From Bryobacterales bacterium (GTDB lineage Bacteria > Acidobacteriota > Terriglobia > Bryobacterales > UBA6623), in contig JAJDWM010000308.1 of assembly GCA_022825595.1 (NCBI GenBank), positions 1 through 34,648 on the forward strand: 34,648 nucleotides of DNA. The letters run 5' to 3'. The notes under the pieces were generated by a model. That model worked only from the letters and a program-made list of their open reading frames with translations. It did not search any database and was not told the origin of the DNA. How positions within the stretch are numbered: position 1 is the stretch's first letter; every line of letters begins with the position of its first letter. A program made the position numbers and the translations under genes. This document shows positions 1 through 9,404 of this stretch, in pieces.

Positions 1-1221
1 GACTTCGTCCATCCAATGTCCGTCACGGGGGACGTCCGCACGCTCGCAGTAGTGGTCCCACACGGCTCCCGAAGGCATGGAGTGCATCTGCTCAAGCAGC
101 GCTAGGCGCCCGGTGAAGTCACCGCTACGCTCCATCTCCAAGAGCATTGCGCGCGGCTCCAACAGCGCCATCAGCAGGGCCTTGAGCACGGCGCGGCTGC
201 CAATTACCCACGCTGCCACTCGGTTAATGCTCGCGTCGAAGAAGTCGAGCCCTATGTGCACCCGTCCTAAGCAGTCGCCCCTCACGACCTCCTTGGCGAT
301 CTCGCGGACCTCGTCCGAGAGAATCACCACGTGGTCGCTGTCCCAGCGTACGCCCCGGCTAACGTGCAGGAGCAGACGGTCGATCCACAGCAGCACTGCG
401 GAGATCTTGTCTGAGATGGTCTCCGTCGGATGGAAATGTCCAGCGTCGAGGCAAAGGACCTTGCCCCTCGATATGGCGTAGCCCAGATAGAACTCGTGCG
501 AGCCGACCACGTACGACTCGGAACCCAAGCCGAACAGCTTGCATTCCACCGCATCGAGGTTCTCGGAAGGGTCAAGCTGTTCTCGGAAGACTCTGTCGAG
601 CGATTCCGCCAGCCGCTCGCGGGGCGCTTGTCGATCGGCCGGCAGGTCCTTGTAGCCGTCCGGAATCCAGACGTTCGTGACGCAAGCCGCCCCGAGTCTT
701 CGGCCAAAGGAAGCGCCAACCCGCCGGCACGCTTGGCCATGCCGGATCCAGAACCTCCTAACGCCCCGGTCCGCATGGGACAGCGTGAACCCGTCTGACG
801 CTAGCGGGTGTGCGAAGAACGTGGGGTTGAAGTCCATGCCCTGAAGATCCTGCTGCAGTGCCCAGTCGCTCCATCGCGAAAAGTGCTCCGGCAGGAGCTC
901 GTCGCGGCCGACCGTCCGGCCACCTGTCTCCGCATAGATTGCGTGCAGGTTGAGCCGGTGCCGGCCAGGGATCAGCGAGAAAGCCTTCTCAATGTCCTGC
1001 CGTAGTTCATCCGGATTCCTGGCAGCGCCCGGATAAGTGCCTGTAACTGCGAGCCCGCCGCCGATCTCGGATTGGGCGCGCTCGAATCCACGAATGTCGT
1101 CGCCTTGCCAGCAGTGCAGCGACAACGGGACGGAGGCCAATTTGCGGACGGCGGCGTCACAGTCCACGCCAAGGGCCGCGTAGCGCTCTCGAGCTACGAT
1201 GTACTCCGTCGGCGCCGCCAA
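1..1221 (-). CDS. rhaA: L-rhamnose isomerase, C-terminus cut by window edge
   Basis: Converts L-rhamnose to L-rhamnulose, the first step of cytoplasmic rhamnose catabolism; the family uses divalent metal (Mn2+). The frame is open from the left edge to 1221 and reads along the whole E. coli RhaA sequence: SLHCWQGDD near the N-terminus, [76 protein letters not shown] and [19 protein letters not shown]. The His and Asp metal ligands lie in the DAGHFHPTE and GLDFFDAS motifs. About 407 codons are present and roughly 15 C-terminal residues are missing. An in-frame TGA at 1243-1245 limits the start; TTG at 1221 fits the length of E. coli RhaA best. A weak promoter-like TTGGCG-16-TATTCT ends at 1232, which would leave almost no leader, so the start is tentative. 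No other rhamnose gene is visible. Confidence 0.93.
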   Translation of the reverse strand, partial: MAAPTEYIVARERYAALGVDCDAAVRKLASVPLSLHCWQGDDIRGFERAQSEIGGGLAVTGTYPGAARNPDELRQDIEKAFSLIPGRHRLNLHAIYAETGGRTVGRDELLPEHFSRWSDWALQQDLQGMDFNPTFFAHPLASDGFTLSHADRGVRRFWIRHGQACRRVGASFGRRLGAACVTNVWIPDGYKDLPADRQAPRERLAESLDRVFREQLDPSENLDAVECKLFGLGSESYVVGSHEFYLGYAISRGKVLCLDAGHFHPTETISDKISAVLLWIDRLLLHVSRGVRWDSDHVVILSDEVREIAKEVVRGDCLGRVHIGLDFFDASINRVAAWVIGSRAVLKALLMALLEPRAMLLEMERSGDFTGRLALLEQMHSMPSGAVWDHYCERADVPRDGHWMDEV

Positions 1222-1366
1222 GGTCCAATCAAGAATAGCCGATCAGCACCGCCCGCCAATTGCTCGGTTGAGATGGCCGTTTGCCAGCCCGCAGCAGCCT
1301 TCTCGGCCAGCAAGCACGGACGAGAAGGCCCTCTGTGCGCCTCCGGCGTCAGTACCGTGCTGAATC

Positions 1367-1840
1367 CTATTCCTTGCGGAGTTGCTGCGACAGATAGAGC
1401 CCAAGGCCTGTGTCATCGATGATCTTAAGCTGCGACTCCAGCCAGTCCACGCGATCCTCTTCCTTCAGCAAGATGCGTTCCACCAGTTCTCTGGACGTGT
1501 CGTCATTCGCGGTCGTGCAGGTCGCGACGGCGTCGTTAGCGCAGGCCACGGTTGCGTTTGCCAGGTCCAGGTCATTGATGTGGATCTTCGCCACGTCCTG
1601 TCCTATCGCCATCTTGTAGGTGTCGCGAAGGCTGGGCATGCTCTCCAGGAACAAGATTCGGTCGATCAGCTCCTCGGCAAACACCATGTTCGCGATCGAG
1701 TCCTTGCGAATGTGCCGCGCCAGCCCTTCGTAGCCCCAGTCCAGGCACATGCGGGCGTGTAAGAAGGACTGGTTGATTGTGGTGAGCTGATACTTCAGCA
1801 GCGACTTGAGCGCGGCCAGTGCCTTGGGGTGTCCCTTCAC
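1367..1840 (-). CDS. bfr: Bacterioferritin lacking most ferroxidase ligands
   Basis: Ferritin-like haem protein of the bacterioferritin family (24-subunit iron-storage shell). From GTG at 1840 it has 157 residues, against 158 in E. coli Bfr, and aligns without gaps (TINQSFLHARM, LIDRILFLESMPSL, RVDWLESQL). The frame stays open upstream to 1897, but that extension has no counterpart in Bfr; AAGGAAAG lies about 15 bases before the GTG. In E. coli numbering the haem ligand Met52 is kept, while ferroxidase ligands are changed: Glu18 to Gln, Glu51 to Asn, His54 to Phe, Glu94 to Ala and His130 to Arg. Only Glu127 remains. It therefore resembles the catalytically silent, haem-binding subunit known from two-subunit bacterioferritins, and a ferroxidase-competent partner would be expected elsewhere. 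Separated from rhaA by 145 bp on the same strand. Confidence 0.93.
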   Translation of the reverse strand: MKGHPKALAALKSLLKYQLTTINQSFLHARMCLDWGYEGLARHIRKDSIANMVFAEELIDRILFLESMPSLRDTYKMAIGQDVAKIHINDLDLANATVACANDAVATCTTANDDTSRELVERILLKEEDRVDWLESQLKIIDDTGLGLYLSQQLRKE

Positions 1841-2111
1841 GTTGTTGCCCGGTGCTTTCCTTGGTGGGCTCCGGCCAACGGCCCCGAGCGCCAACACCCT
1901 GAATCATAGCCCAGCGCATCGGTTCGGCTGGCGTCCGTCTCTCATTCCCGGCCCGGGCGCATTCTAGTGCCTCCGGATGCGAGGGCTGCAATCGTCCGGA
2001 CCTCCGTCCCGTTCGCCAAATGGCCCACCTTCGACGAGTTCGCCGATAAGTCGGGCGGCAGTCTGGCCACACCAGTCGAGTTGCCGTCGCAAGCAGGTCG
2101 GAACACCTAGC

Positions 2112-2453
2112 TCATCGCTCGCGGCCAGATCTGACAATCACGATTGCCTCTCGCACCTCCGTGTCGTCGGGCAGGATCTCTGCGGCATTCTGCAGCTGAA
2201 GTTCGGCGCTCTGGTAGTCCCCAGAGTGCCCGTAGACTAGCCCGGAGTTCCTCTGGATTTGCCCGCGGGCCGGGCACGCACCGCATTCCGCGAGAGCCTG
2301 CCGGAACAGCACGAACTGCTCTTCCCACCGTCCCTGTTCCGCCTTCGCAAGGGCGAAATTCCACAATGTGCCGCCCCGGTCCGTATTCTGTCGCTCCGCC
2401 TTCAGTTCCGAAAAGCGCCGCAGGTACGTCTCGCTGCGCTTCTCGTCGGTGTC
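2112..2453 (-). pseudogene. Detached C-terminal part of the upstream TPR gene
   Basis: Directly after the TAA at 2454-2456 the same frame continues as coding-like sequence to a stop at 2112. It reads DTDEKRSETYLRRFSELKAE, then LWNFALAKAEQGRW and ECGACPARGQIQRNSGLVYG, ending near AAEILPDDTEV. This matches the C-terminus of the intact TPR protein at 14782-17361 (LGNFALASANARDW, MCGKCPSRAVLHKNLGLIYA, ASEMLPDDTDI). No start codon with a ribosome binding site is evident at its head. The best reading is that one point change, for example CAA to TAA, cut it from the main gene. A sequencing error or natural readthrough would give the same picture. Confidence 0.75.
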
Positions 2454-4028
2454 TTACAACGGCTGCGCGAGGTTGTAGATGGCTTCCTCGTGCAGCGGGT
2501 CGAGCGATAGCACTTTCTCCCAGCGCTGAACAGCGTCTCGTGTCAGTCCAGCCTCATTCATCGCTAGGGCCAATTCGTGGTGCAGCTGCGGATTCGACCC
2601 GTCGGCCTCGACGGCAGAGCGCAGAACTTCGACCGCTCGCTCGGTATTCCCGGCCTCTCGCTCGATCGAGGCCATCAACTGGAGGGCAGGTACGAAGCGG
2701 CTGTTCAGCCCGATGGCGGTCGCGAGTGCCTCTCGTGCTGTGTCGCGCCTGCCCACATCTCGCAGCGCGCGGCCGCGATTGTAGTGCGCTCGGAATGAGC
2801 CCGGCTCGATGGCTGCGGCATTCTCGAACTCCGCCAGGGCTTCAGAGTGGAGTCCGGACTCCGCAAGCGCGCTGCCCAAGTCGAGCCGCGCCGCGGCTGA
2901 CGATGGTTCCTGCTGGACGATCCACTCAAAGTGTGGCCTTGCCTCTCGGGACCGGCCTAAGCGGGCCAGCACCATTCCAAGAGCCTTTCTCGCACCGGCA
3001 AACTCTGGGGAGACCGTGACAGCGTGATCGATCCTCTCCAGCGCTGCTGCGAAGTCGCCCGCCTCAGCGAGTTTGAGGCCAAGGTTCAAGTGGGCCTCGG
3101 CATACAGCGGATCGAGCGCCGCCGCCTTCTCAAACATCGCCCGGGCCAGACTTCCGGCACCGAGCGATTCGTAGGCCATACCGAGGTTGCCGAGCGCATG
3201 GGCGTGCTCTGGGTCGAGGCGCAGAACTTGTTGGAGCAGATCCTTGGCCTTGGTTGCGTCTCCGGCTTGCAAGCTGGTCTTGGCTTGGTCCACCAGCAAG
3301 TTGACCTGCATCTCGCGCTGTGCTTCCTGCCGGATTGCTGAGAAGGCGGCGAGTTCTCGATATGCCTCGTCGGACCGCCCCAGTCGGGCCAACACCTTGG
3401 CCTTTCGGTAGCGCACGTCCGAGTTGCGTCCGTCCAAATTGGCTGCCTTATCGAGCCAGCGGAGGGCCTGCTCGGGCATGCGCATTTCATCCAGCACAGC
3501 GCCCATGTTCAACAGGGCGTCCGCATGGCCCGGTCTAATCTCGAGGGCTGTTTGCAGCTCCTGCCGGGCTGCCTTCCGTCGCCCGAGGCGCCGGAGCACG
3601 AGTCCGCGGAGGTAGTGCAATTCAAACGATTGGGAGTCCTCTCCCGCCAACGATGCAAACCGCTCGGATTCGTCTAGGGCATCCGTATATTGGTGCAGGC
3701 TCAGCAGCACCATTGCGAGCGCCAAATGAGCTGCTGGTGGCGAGCTGCCTATGCCGATGCCCTTCCTGAGGGCCACTCCCGCTTCCTCGTAGCGGCCTGC
3801 CTCGGCCAGTAGCGTTCCGCGTTCAAGGTACCCTTCGGGCCGGTCCGGGAATTCCGCGACCGCGCGATCCGCTATTCTCAGCGCTGCTTCGGTGTCGCCT
3901 ATCCCACGAGAACGCTGGATGTCGGCCAAGTAGTCGTGGATCGTCTGGGCGTCGCCGCTGGCCGCCGCGACGACGCAAGCGAGGCTTGCTCGCAGACCTG
4001 ACCGCAACGCCCCGCGCAGCACTCCCAC
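2454..4028 (-). CDS. Exported TPR-repeat protein, shortened by in-frame stop
   Basis: A 524-residue protein with a signal peptide at about 1-27 (hydrophobic stretch ending ASGDAQ), then TPR units to the end (for example AHALGNLGMAYESLGAGSLA and AEAHLNLGLKLAEAGDFAAA). TPR arrays are protein-binding scaffolds, here probably periplasmic or membrane-attached. The start is GTG at 4028, 71 bp after the stop of TonB receptor 1 on the same strand, so the two are probably co-transcribed. It is colinear with the second half of the 859-residue TPR protein at 14782. The TAA at 2454-2456 falls inside the conserved region and homology continues beyond it; without the stop the product would be about 638 residues. 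The short form keeps most repeats and may be functional or be an early pseudogene. Confidence 0.85.
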   Translation of the reverse strand: MGVLRGALRSGLRASLACVVAAASGDAQTIHDYLADIQRSRGIGDTEAALRIADRAVAEFPDRPEGYLERGTLLAEAGRYEEAGVALRKGIGIGSSPPAAHLALAMVLLSLHQYTDALDESERFASLAGEDSQSFELHYLRGLVLRRLGRRKAARQELQTALEIRPGHADALLNMGAVLDEMRMPEQALRWLDKAANLDGRNSDVRYRKAKVLARLGRSDEAYRELAAFSAIRQEAQREMQVNLLVDQAKTSLQAGDATKAKDLLQQVLRLDPEHAHALGNLGMAYESLGAGSLARAMFEKAAALDPLYAEAHLNLGLKLAEAGDFAAALERIDHAVTVSPEFAGARKALGMVLARLGRSREARPHFEWIVQQEPSSAAARLDLGSALAESGLHSEALAEFENAAAIEPGSFRAHYNRGRALRDVGRRDTAREALATAIGLNSRFVPALQLMASIEREAGNTERAVEVLRSAVEADGSNPQLHHELALAMNEAGLTRDAVQRWEKVLSLDPLHEEAIYNLAQPL

Positions 4029-4099
4029 GGCACGATAGGGCCCGCAGACCGCGATTGGGCCGCGGGCCCCGTGCTGCTGTTCGATCGACTGGCTTCGGA

Positions 4100-7000
4100 T
4101 CAGAAGTACAGCTTCAAGCCCATCTGGATCTGCCGCGCCCGATTCGCAGTCCGGAGCACTCGTCCGAAGTTTCGGTGGCTCAGGTTGGCTACTGGAGCGG
4201 CGTACTGGGGCGAGTTGAACGCATTGTAGAACTCAACTCGGTACTCGGCCTCGAACCTCTCGCCAGCCCTGAAGATCTTGAAGAACGAGAAGTCGACATT
4301 GTTGATCCCGTCGGCTCTCAGGGTGTTGCGACCGGCATTGCCGAACGTGCCGGTCTGCGGCACGGCGAAGGCGCTCGTGTTGATCCATGCCGCAGGCGTT
4401 GGATTGGAGAGGTTGGGATCACCGACGAAGTCCGGGCGGTAACGGCCGTTCGGCAGGCCTGTCCCGGCGATGTCTCCATTGACATTCGGCGTGTATGGTT
4501 GGCCCGACGTGAACAGCGCCAGCCCGTTGAACTTCCAGCCACCAAGGACGGCTTGTGCTGCCGGGTTCGCGAACTCGAACGGCAATTCGAACGTCCAGTT
4601 CATGTTCAGATTGTGCGTCAGGTCGATTCCCAACAGGCTGCGGTCCATGTTGAAGTTGTAGGGGTTCTGCTGCGAGCAGTTCTCGACGAACCAACCCGTG
4701 CAGCCGATATCGATGGCCTTGGCCCACGTATAGTTGACCATGAACGCCAGCCCACGCGAGAACCTCCGGTTGTATTGGGTCTGCAGGGAGTGGTAGCTGC
4801 TCCGTCCCCAAGAAGTGAGGTAGTTGTTGGCACGGAACAGCGGAAACGGCGCACGTTGGCGAGCTTCTGAACGCCTGCCCGGAGTGAGCGCGACGTTGTA
4901 ATAGGTGCCGAGCGGCAGCCGCCGCGAGCCGGACCCGACATAGTTGACCGAGAGGACCGTCGCTTCGTCGAGTTGCCGCTGGATGCCAAAGTTCCACTGC
5001 ATGGAGTAGGCGTTGTCCATCCGCGGGTCCGAATACCAGGCCCCTTGGTTGTACGGGGTGGCGGTCGGAAGGATCCCGGTGGGTGCTGGATTCTTGGCCG
5101 AGACGTTGGGAATGGTGTCCGCAGGATTCGTGCCGTTCTGAAGCTTCCGACCGACATCTGGCCACGTGTGCCCAAGGTTCTGGGTGTTTTGCGTCACTCC
5201 CGCGAAGTTCTCGAAGAAGACGCCGGATGAGAATCGCAGGGCCGTCCGGTCGTTCAGGCGATAGGCCAAGCCGAGCCGTGGCTGCCAGCTCAGCGGCCAC
5301 GGATCTTGCACGTATCCGTTCGCGGCAACCTGCACCCTGTCCGGGAGGGCCCCGCTCGGGTCAGGCAGGCACGGCGCGACTAGCTTGACTTCGCAGGTGG
5401 GCGGGGCGGCGGTGATCCAGAAGATGCCATCGTTGTAGTCGATGTTCCCGAACTCGACCGTGTTCTCTTCCGGGTTGCCGAACTGGGGCAGGACTGTGCT
5501 GTCCAGCCGCAGCCCGAAGTTGATTGTGAGCTTGGAAGTGGCCTTCCAAGAGTCCTGCGCGAAGTAGGACCACAGCGCACCTCCGCGGGCGCGCTTGTGG
5601 AAGTCGCGCCGGGACCAGGCGTTCGGCACGTTGAGCAGCAGGGACGCGATGGGATGGCCGGTGCTCCCCGGGCTGTCCGGACTGGCAGTGCCGACTGTCG
5701 AGAAGTTGTTGGAGTGGTCGTTCGTCCTGCCGAAGTGCCCGATGATGTTGTACTCCGCACCGAACTTCAAGGTATGGGTCCCGATGATCTTTGTGTAGGT
5801 GCCCTTGTACTGCCAAGTGTCGCTCGTGCGCGTGTAGCCGATGCGCTCCCCGCCGCCAAAGTACTGGGCCACGCCGACGTTGGGAACGTAGGAATCGCCC
5901 CCACGGAACCCGCCCGCAAAGTCCGGGTTCCAGCCCACCGTCGAAATGAACCCGTCCGGGAGGCTGACAAAGTCGTTGCCGGTGTCGCGGATTACGTCTG
6001 TACGTGCGAAGGAGACCTGCAGGATGCTCGATGGGTCGAAGGTGTGGACCCAATTCGCCGCGACGTTCAGGTTGTCGATGTTCACGAAGCTAACGAGACC
6101 CTGCCTGCCTCCCGTACCCGTCCGGTCACTGTTCTGGGCACTGACGCGAACAAAGACGGTGTCGGCATCGCTGAAGCGGTGATCCACACGTCCCGAGTAT
6201 TCCCACTGGTCTAGCGACGTCCCTGTCGTATCCCTCTGGTTCAGGTTGCCTAGGTCAGTGCCGAGATCGACCGGCATCGGGACAGTCTGGTCCAAGTAGT
6301 GCAGGAATCCCTGGTCCAGCCGGCTCTGAGGTATGACGTTGCCGGGGAAGGGGTCCCGGACCGCATTCCCGTCAGGCCCCATGCGTGTCGAATATGGGTC
6401 GAAGATCTGACGCGCCGAGTTGCTCAGGTCTCCCTGCCGATTTGCCGCCGTCGGCACCTGGTAGTTGCGGTTCGCCGGCGTACGGTTAGTGAATCCTTGG
6501 AACGCTCCGAAGTAAAAGGTCTTGTTGCTGACCAGTGGTCCCCCGACTGTGCCGCCGAACATGTTCTGGGCCAAGGCTGCCTTGTCCCTGAGGAACGTGT
6601 CTCGAGCGTCTAGGTTGTCATTGCGCAGGAACCACCACAGCCGGCCGGTGATGTCGTTTGTGCCGCCTTTGCTGACGACGTTGATCACCCCACCTGTGAC
6701 CCCTCCGAATTCGGCTAGGTCGTTGTGCGACTGGACCTTGAACTCCTGAATCGCGTCGATGATCGGCGGAACGGCGTAGGTGCTAGTCATCGTTCCTTGG
6801 TTGTTCACGCCGTCGGTAAGAAACAGGTTGCTCCGATTGTTCTGGCCGTTGATGGACGGGAAGCTGAAGGTTCCGACCGACGTGCTCCCGAATCCCCCCC
6901 GGCTTTGGGCAACGTTGACAGGCGACGCCCCAGGCGAGAGCATGAGCAGCTGGGTGAAGTTGCGCCCGTTCAGCGGCAAGTCGACCACTTGCTGCTCTGT

Positions 7001-7450
7001 CATCGCCGTTCCCAGTTCGGAGGAGGAGGCCTGCACTTGCGCGCCAATCGCTTCGACAGTCACGGACTCGGTCACCGCCCCGACCTCGAGCACGATGTCG
7101 AAAGTGGCAGTCTGGTTGACCGTTAGCACGAACGGCTCGATGGCCGCCGTGCGGAAGCCGTCGGCGCTGGCTTCGATCGTGTAGTATCCCGGCGGGATAT
7201 TGACGTAGACGTAGCGTCCGACCGCATTGGTCTCCGACCGATGCTCGATCCCGGTCTCGACGCTGGTGAGGACTACTTGTGTTCCTGGGACAATGGCACC
7301 CTGCGGGTCCGTCACGGTCCCGTTCACGGCCGAGCTGGATGCTTGGCCGTACGCTGGCGTGTTGATTGTGGCGACTAGCAGCGCCGCCAACGCCGCCGCG
7401 ACGCACCCTCGCAAGCCAGCTGAGAAATGAGCAAGCTGATCTATCTTCAT
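4100..7450 (-). CDS. TonB-dependent receptor 1 (Oar-type)
   Basis: Outer-membrane TonB-dependent transporter or adhesin of the Oar-like group, 1,116 residues. A signal peptide covers about residues 1-36 (ending PAYGQ). A carboxypeptidase-regulatory-like beta-sandwich follows at about 40-125 (AVNGTVTDPQGAIVPGTQVV). The plug carries VVDLPLNGRNFTQLL and FLTDGVNNQG, and a long barrel ends in the aromatic C-terminus LKLYF typical of outer-membrane proteins. The ATG at 7450 has a strong ribosome binding site (AGAGGGG). A TPR gene follows 71 bp downstream on the same strand, and a CRTAC1-like gene diverges across a 131-bp intergenic region. It is a close paralogue of the receptor at 10434-13790 over its whole length. 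The substrate cannot be told; such receptors take up large or scarce substrates such as glycans, peptides or metal complexes. Confidence 0.95.
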   Translation of the reverse strand: MKIDQLAHFSAGLRGCVAAALAALLVATINTPAYGQASSSAVNGTVTDPQGAIVPGTQVVLTSVETGIEHRSETNAVGRYVYVNIPPGYYTIEASADGFRTAAIEPFVLTVNQTATFDIVLEVGAVTESVTVEAIGAQVQASSSELGTAMTEQQVVDLPLNGRNFTQLLMLSPGASPVNVAQSRGGFGSTSVGTFSFPSINGQNNRSNLFLTDGVNNQGTMTSTYAVPPIIDAIQEFKVQSHNDLAEFGGVTGGVINVVSKGGTNDITGRLWWFLRNDNLDARDTFLRDKAALAQNMFGGTVGGPLVSNKTFYFGAFQGFTNRTPANRNYQVPTAANRQGDLSNSARQIFDPYSTRMGPDGNAVRDPFPGNVIPQSRLDQGFLHYLDQTVPMPVDLGTDLGNLNQRDTTGTSLDQWEYSGRVDHRFSDADTVFVRVSAQNSDRTGTGGRQGLVSFVNIDNLNVAANWVHTFDPSSILQVSFARTDVIRDTGNDFVSLPDGFISTVGWNPDFAGGFRGGDSYVPNVGVAQYFGGGERIGYTRTSDTWQYKGTYTKIIGTHTLKFGAEYNIIGHFGRTNDHSNNFSTVGTASPDSPGSTGHPIASLLLNVPNAWSRRDFHKRARGGALWSYFAQDSWKATSKLTINFGLRLDSTVLPQFGNPEENTVEFGNIDYNDGIFWITAAPPTCEVKLVAPCLPDPSGALPDRVQVAANGYVQDPWPLSWQPRLGLAYRLNDRTALRFSSGVFFENFAGVTQNTQNLGHTWPDVGRKLQNGTNPADTIPNVSAKNPAPTGILPTATPYNQGAWYSDPRMDNAYSMQWNFGIQRQLDEATVLSVNYVGSGSRRLPLGTYYNVALTPGRRSEARQRAPFPLFRANNYLTSWGRSSYHSLQTQYNRRFSRGLAFMVNYTWAKAIDIGCTGWFVENCSQQNPYNFNMDRSLLGIDLTHNLNMNWTFELPFEFANPAAQAVLGGWKFNGLALFTSGQPYTPNVNGDIAGTGLPNGRYRPDFVGDPNLSNPTPAAWINTSAFAVPQTGTFGNAGRNTLRADGINNVDFSFFKIFRAGERFEAEYRVEFYNAFNSPQYAAPVANLSHRNFGRVLRTANRARQIQMGLKLYF

Positions 7451-7581
7451 CGTGACCCCTCTTTAGTCGTGTGCCCGGCGGAAACCTGACTCTTGGCTTC
7501 CTATTTCGCTGGCGCCCACCGCCCGCGGCTACAGTGTATCCGATAACGGAGGCGCTTGCGCCAATCAGGAACGAGCTTTTG

Positions 7582-9375
7582 ATGAACCCTTTACGAGGCA
7601 GGGCATGTGCTGATATTCAGTCGCTGTGTTTCATTGGCGTTGCACTGTCCACAATCCCGGGATCGCTGGTCGGCCAAGGGATGGCCGGGGCTGGGAAGCG
7701 GGACCTGCCCTCGATACCGCTGCCGGCCGACTTGACCCCGCCAAAGGTGGACTTCGCGGACGTGGCATCCCAAGCCGGGCTCACGTCCGATTGGCCCGCA
7801 ATCGAGATCTCCCACATGCGCTACCTCCCTGAGACAACCGGAGGAGGTGTTGCGCTGGTGGATCTGAACAACGACGGCCTTCTCGACGTCTTCCTAGTCG
7901 GAACTGGCGGGCAAGGAGCGGACCCTGTCGCCGTGCCGCACTCTGTCTTCCTGAATCGGGGTGCCTTGCGCTTCGAACGTGCGACTCGCGGCTTTTCGGT
8001 CGGGCCGACCGGCTGGGGGCAGGGAGTCTGTGCCGGAGACGCAGATTCCGACGGCTACACGGACCTGTTCGTCACGCACTGGGGCAGGGACGTCTTGCTG
8101 CGCAACTTGGCGGGAGAGGGCTTCCAAGATGAGGCCGTTGACAGGGGTGTGTCCGGTCCGGCCGGACGCTGGAGCACCGGCTGCAGCTTCTTGGACTTTG
8201 ACCGAGACGGGGATCTCGACCTGTTTGTCGCCCACTACGTGGACTTCGACCCGGCAAGCACGCCGCTGCCGGGCGCTGCGCCGCAGTGCGAATGGCGCGG
8301 GGCACCAATACCGTGCGGCCCTCGTGGCCTGGCTGCCGAGTCGATGTCGCTATTCGAGAACAGGGACGGCCTATTCCGAGACGTGACCGAGAAGGCCGGC
8401 GTGAAGACGGCGCGGCGTCATCACGGCCTTGGCGTCGCGGCGGCAGACTATGACGGGGATGGCTGGACGGACGTGTTCGTGGCGTGCGACTCCACGGCAA
8501 ACCTCTACTTCCGGAACACGGGAAACGGCTCGTTTGTCGAGACAGCCCTGCTTGCCGGAGCTGCGTATGACGAAGACGGCCGCGAGCAGGCCGGTATGGG
8601 CGTCGCGGTGGCCGACGCAGACGGGGACGGATCCTTGGACGTGTTTCAGACCAACTTTGCAGCGGACACGAACACCCTGTACCGAAATCGGGGCGACGGC
8701 CGGTTCCGCGACAGCACTGTGCGCTCAGGTCTAGGGACTGTCGCTCGGTATGTCGGCTGGGGCTCAGAGTTCCTCGACGTCGACCACGACGGCTGGCCGG
8801 ACATTCTGGTCGCGAACGGCCACGTCGCGCCCGGTGTCGAGAGCGGGGGAAACGGGGAGACGTTTGCCCAGCCCCGCCAGCTGTTCTGGAATCTGGGCGG
8901 CGGCAACTATCACCCTCTCTCGGATGTTGCCGGCCCCGGGATCGCCGCCAGCCATCCGTCGAGGGGTTCGGCGGTCGGAGACCTCGACAACGACGGCGAT
9001 CTGGAGATCGTGGTCGCGAACATTGAACAGCCGCCGTCTCTGCTGCATAACCGCGCGGAAGGGCTGGGGAATTGGCTGGTCGTTCGGGTGCTCTCACCCT
9101 CGGGTGGCGACGCGATCGGAGCGCGAGTCGCCGTCACGGTCGCCGGCAGGACTCTTGTGTCTGAGGTCCGTAGCGGCGGCAGCTATCTCTCTCAGGGTGA
9201 CTTCCGGCTGCATTTTGGATTGGGTGATGCCGAGTCCGCCACGGTAACTGTGCGCTGGCCCTCGGGCAGTGAGGCCACGGTCGAGGCAGTGCCCGCTCGG
9301 ACATTCTTGGAAATGGACGAGTCCGTTGGCATCGCGGGTGGCACGGCACCGTTCGCCAAGTTGAATCTCGAGTGA
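7582..9375 (+). CDS. Exported VCBS/FG-GAP and ASPIC/UnbV (CRTAC1-like) protein
   Basis: 597 residues from ATG at 7582, chosen over an upstream extension because AGGA lies 11 bases before it and the product then begins with a signal-peptide-like stretch (SLCFIGVALSTIPGSLVGQG). Seven calcium-binding-type repeats follow: DLNNDGLLDVFL near residue 94, then DADSDGYTDLFV, DFDRDGDLDLFV, DYDGDGWTDVFV, DADGDGSLDVFQ, DVDHDGWPDILV and DLDNDGDLEIVV. These form a beta-propeller of the integrin-alpha/FG-GAP type. Residues about 497-580 are an ASPIC/UnbV domain (GARVAVTV, VRSGGSYLSQGDFRLHFGLG, VTVRWPSG). Proteins of this design are secreted or surface-bound and often lie near TPR and TonB genes in Acidobacteriota. 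Its exact role is unknown; carbohydrate or matrix binding is a guess. Confidence 0.93.
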   Translation: MNPLRGRACADIQSLCFIGVALSTIPGSLVGQGMAGAGKRDLPSIPLPADLTPPKVDFADVASQAGLTSDWPAIEISHMRYLPETTGGGVALVDLNNDGLLDVFLVGTGGQGADPVAVPHSVFLNRGALRFERATRGFSVGPTGWGQGVCAGDADSDGYTDLFVTHWGRDVLLRNLAGEGFQDEAVDRGVSGPAGRWSTGCSFLDFDRDGDLDLFVAHYVDFDPASTPLPGAAPQCEWRGAPIPCGPRGLAAESMSLFENRDGLFRDVTEKAGVKTARRHHGLGVAAADYDGDGWTDVFVACDSTANLYFRNTGNGSFVETALLAGAAYDEDGREQAGMGVAVADADGDGSLDVFQTNFAADTNTLYRNRGDGRFRDSTVRSGLGTVARYVGWGSEFLDVDHDGWPDILVANGHVAPGVESGGNGETFAQPRQLFWNLGGGNYHPLSDVAGPGIAASHPSRGSAVGDLDNDGDLEIVVANIEQPPSLLHNRAEGLGNWLVVRVLSPSGGDAIGARVAVTVAGRTLVSEVRSGGSYLSQGDFRLHFGLGDAESATVTVRWPSGSEATVEAVPARTFLEMDESVGIAGGTAPFAKLNLE

Positions 9376-9404
9376 GACCGGAAACCTCAAGTGAGACTGG
9401 AAAC
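9367..9404. repeat. 19-bp imperfect tandem duplication
   Basis: Two adjacent 19-bp units (9367-9385 and 9386-9404) differ at two positions; the shared core is AGTGAGAC-GGAAAC. The first unit contains the stop codon of the CRTAC1-like gene, so the second is a duplicated end plus downstream sequence. Probably a replication-slippage product. Confidence 0.75.

Noticed and set aside
1841-1897. Longer start for the bacterioferritin
   Set aside because: Bfr proteins begin at the residue aligned with GTG 1840; the extra 19 residues have no counterpart.
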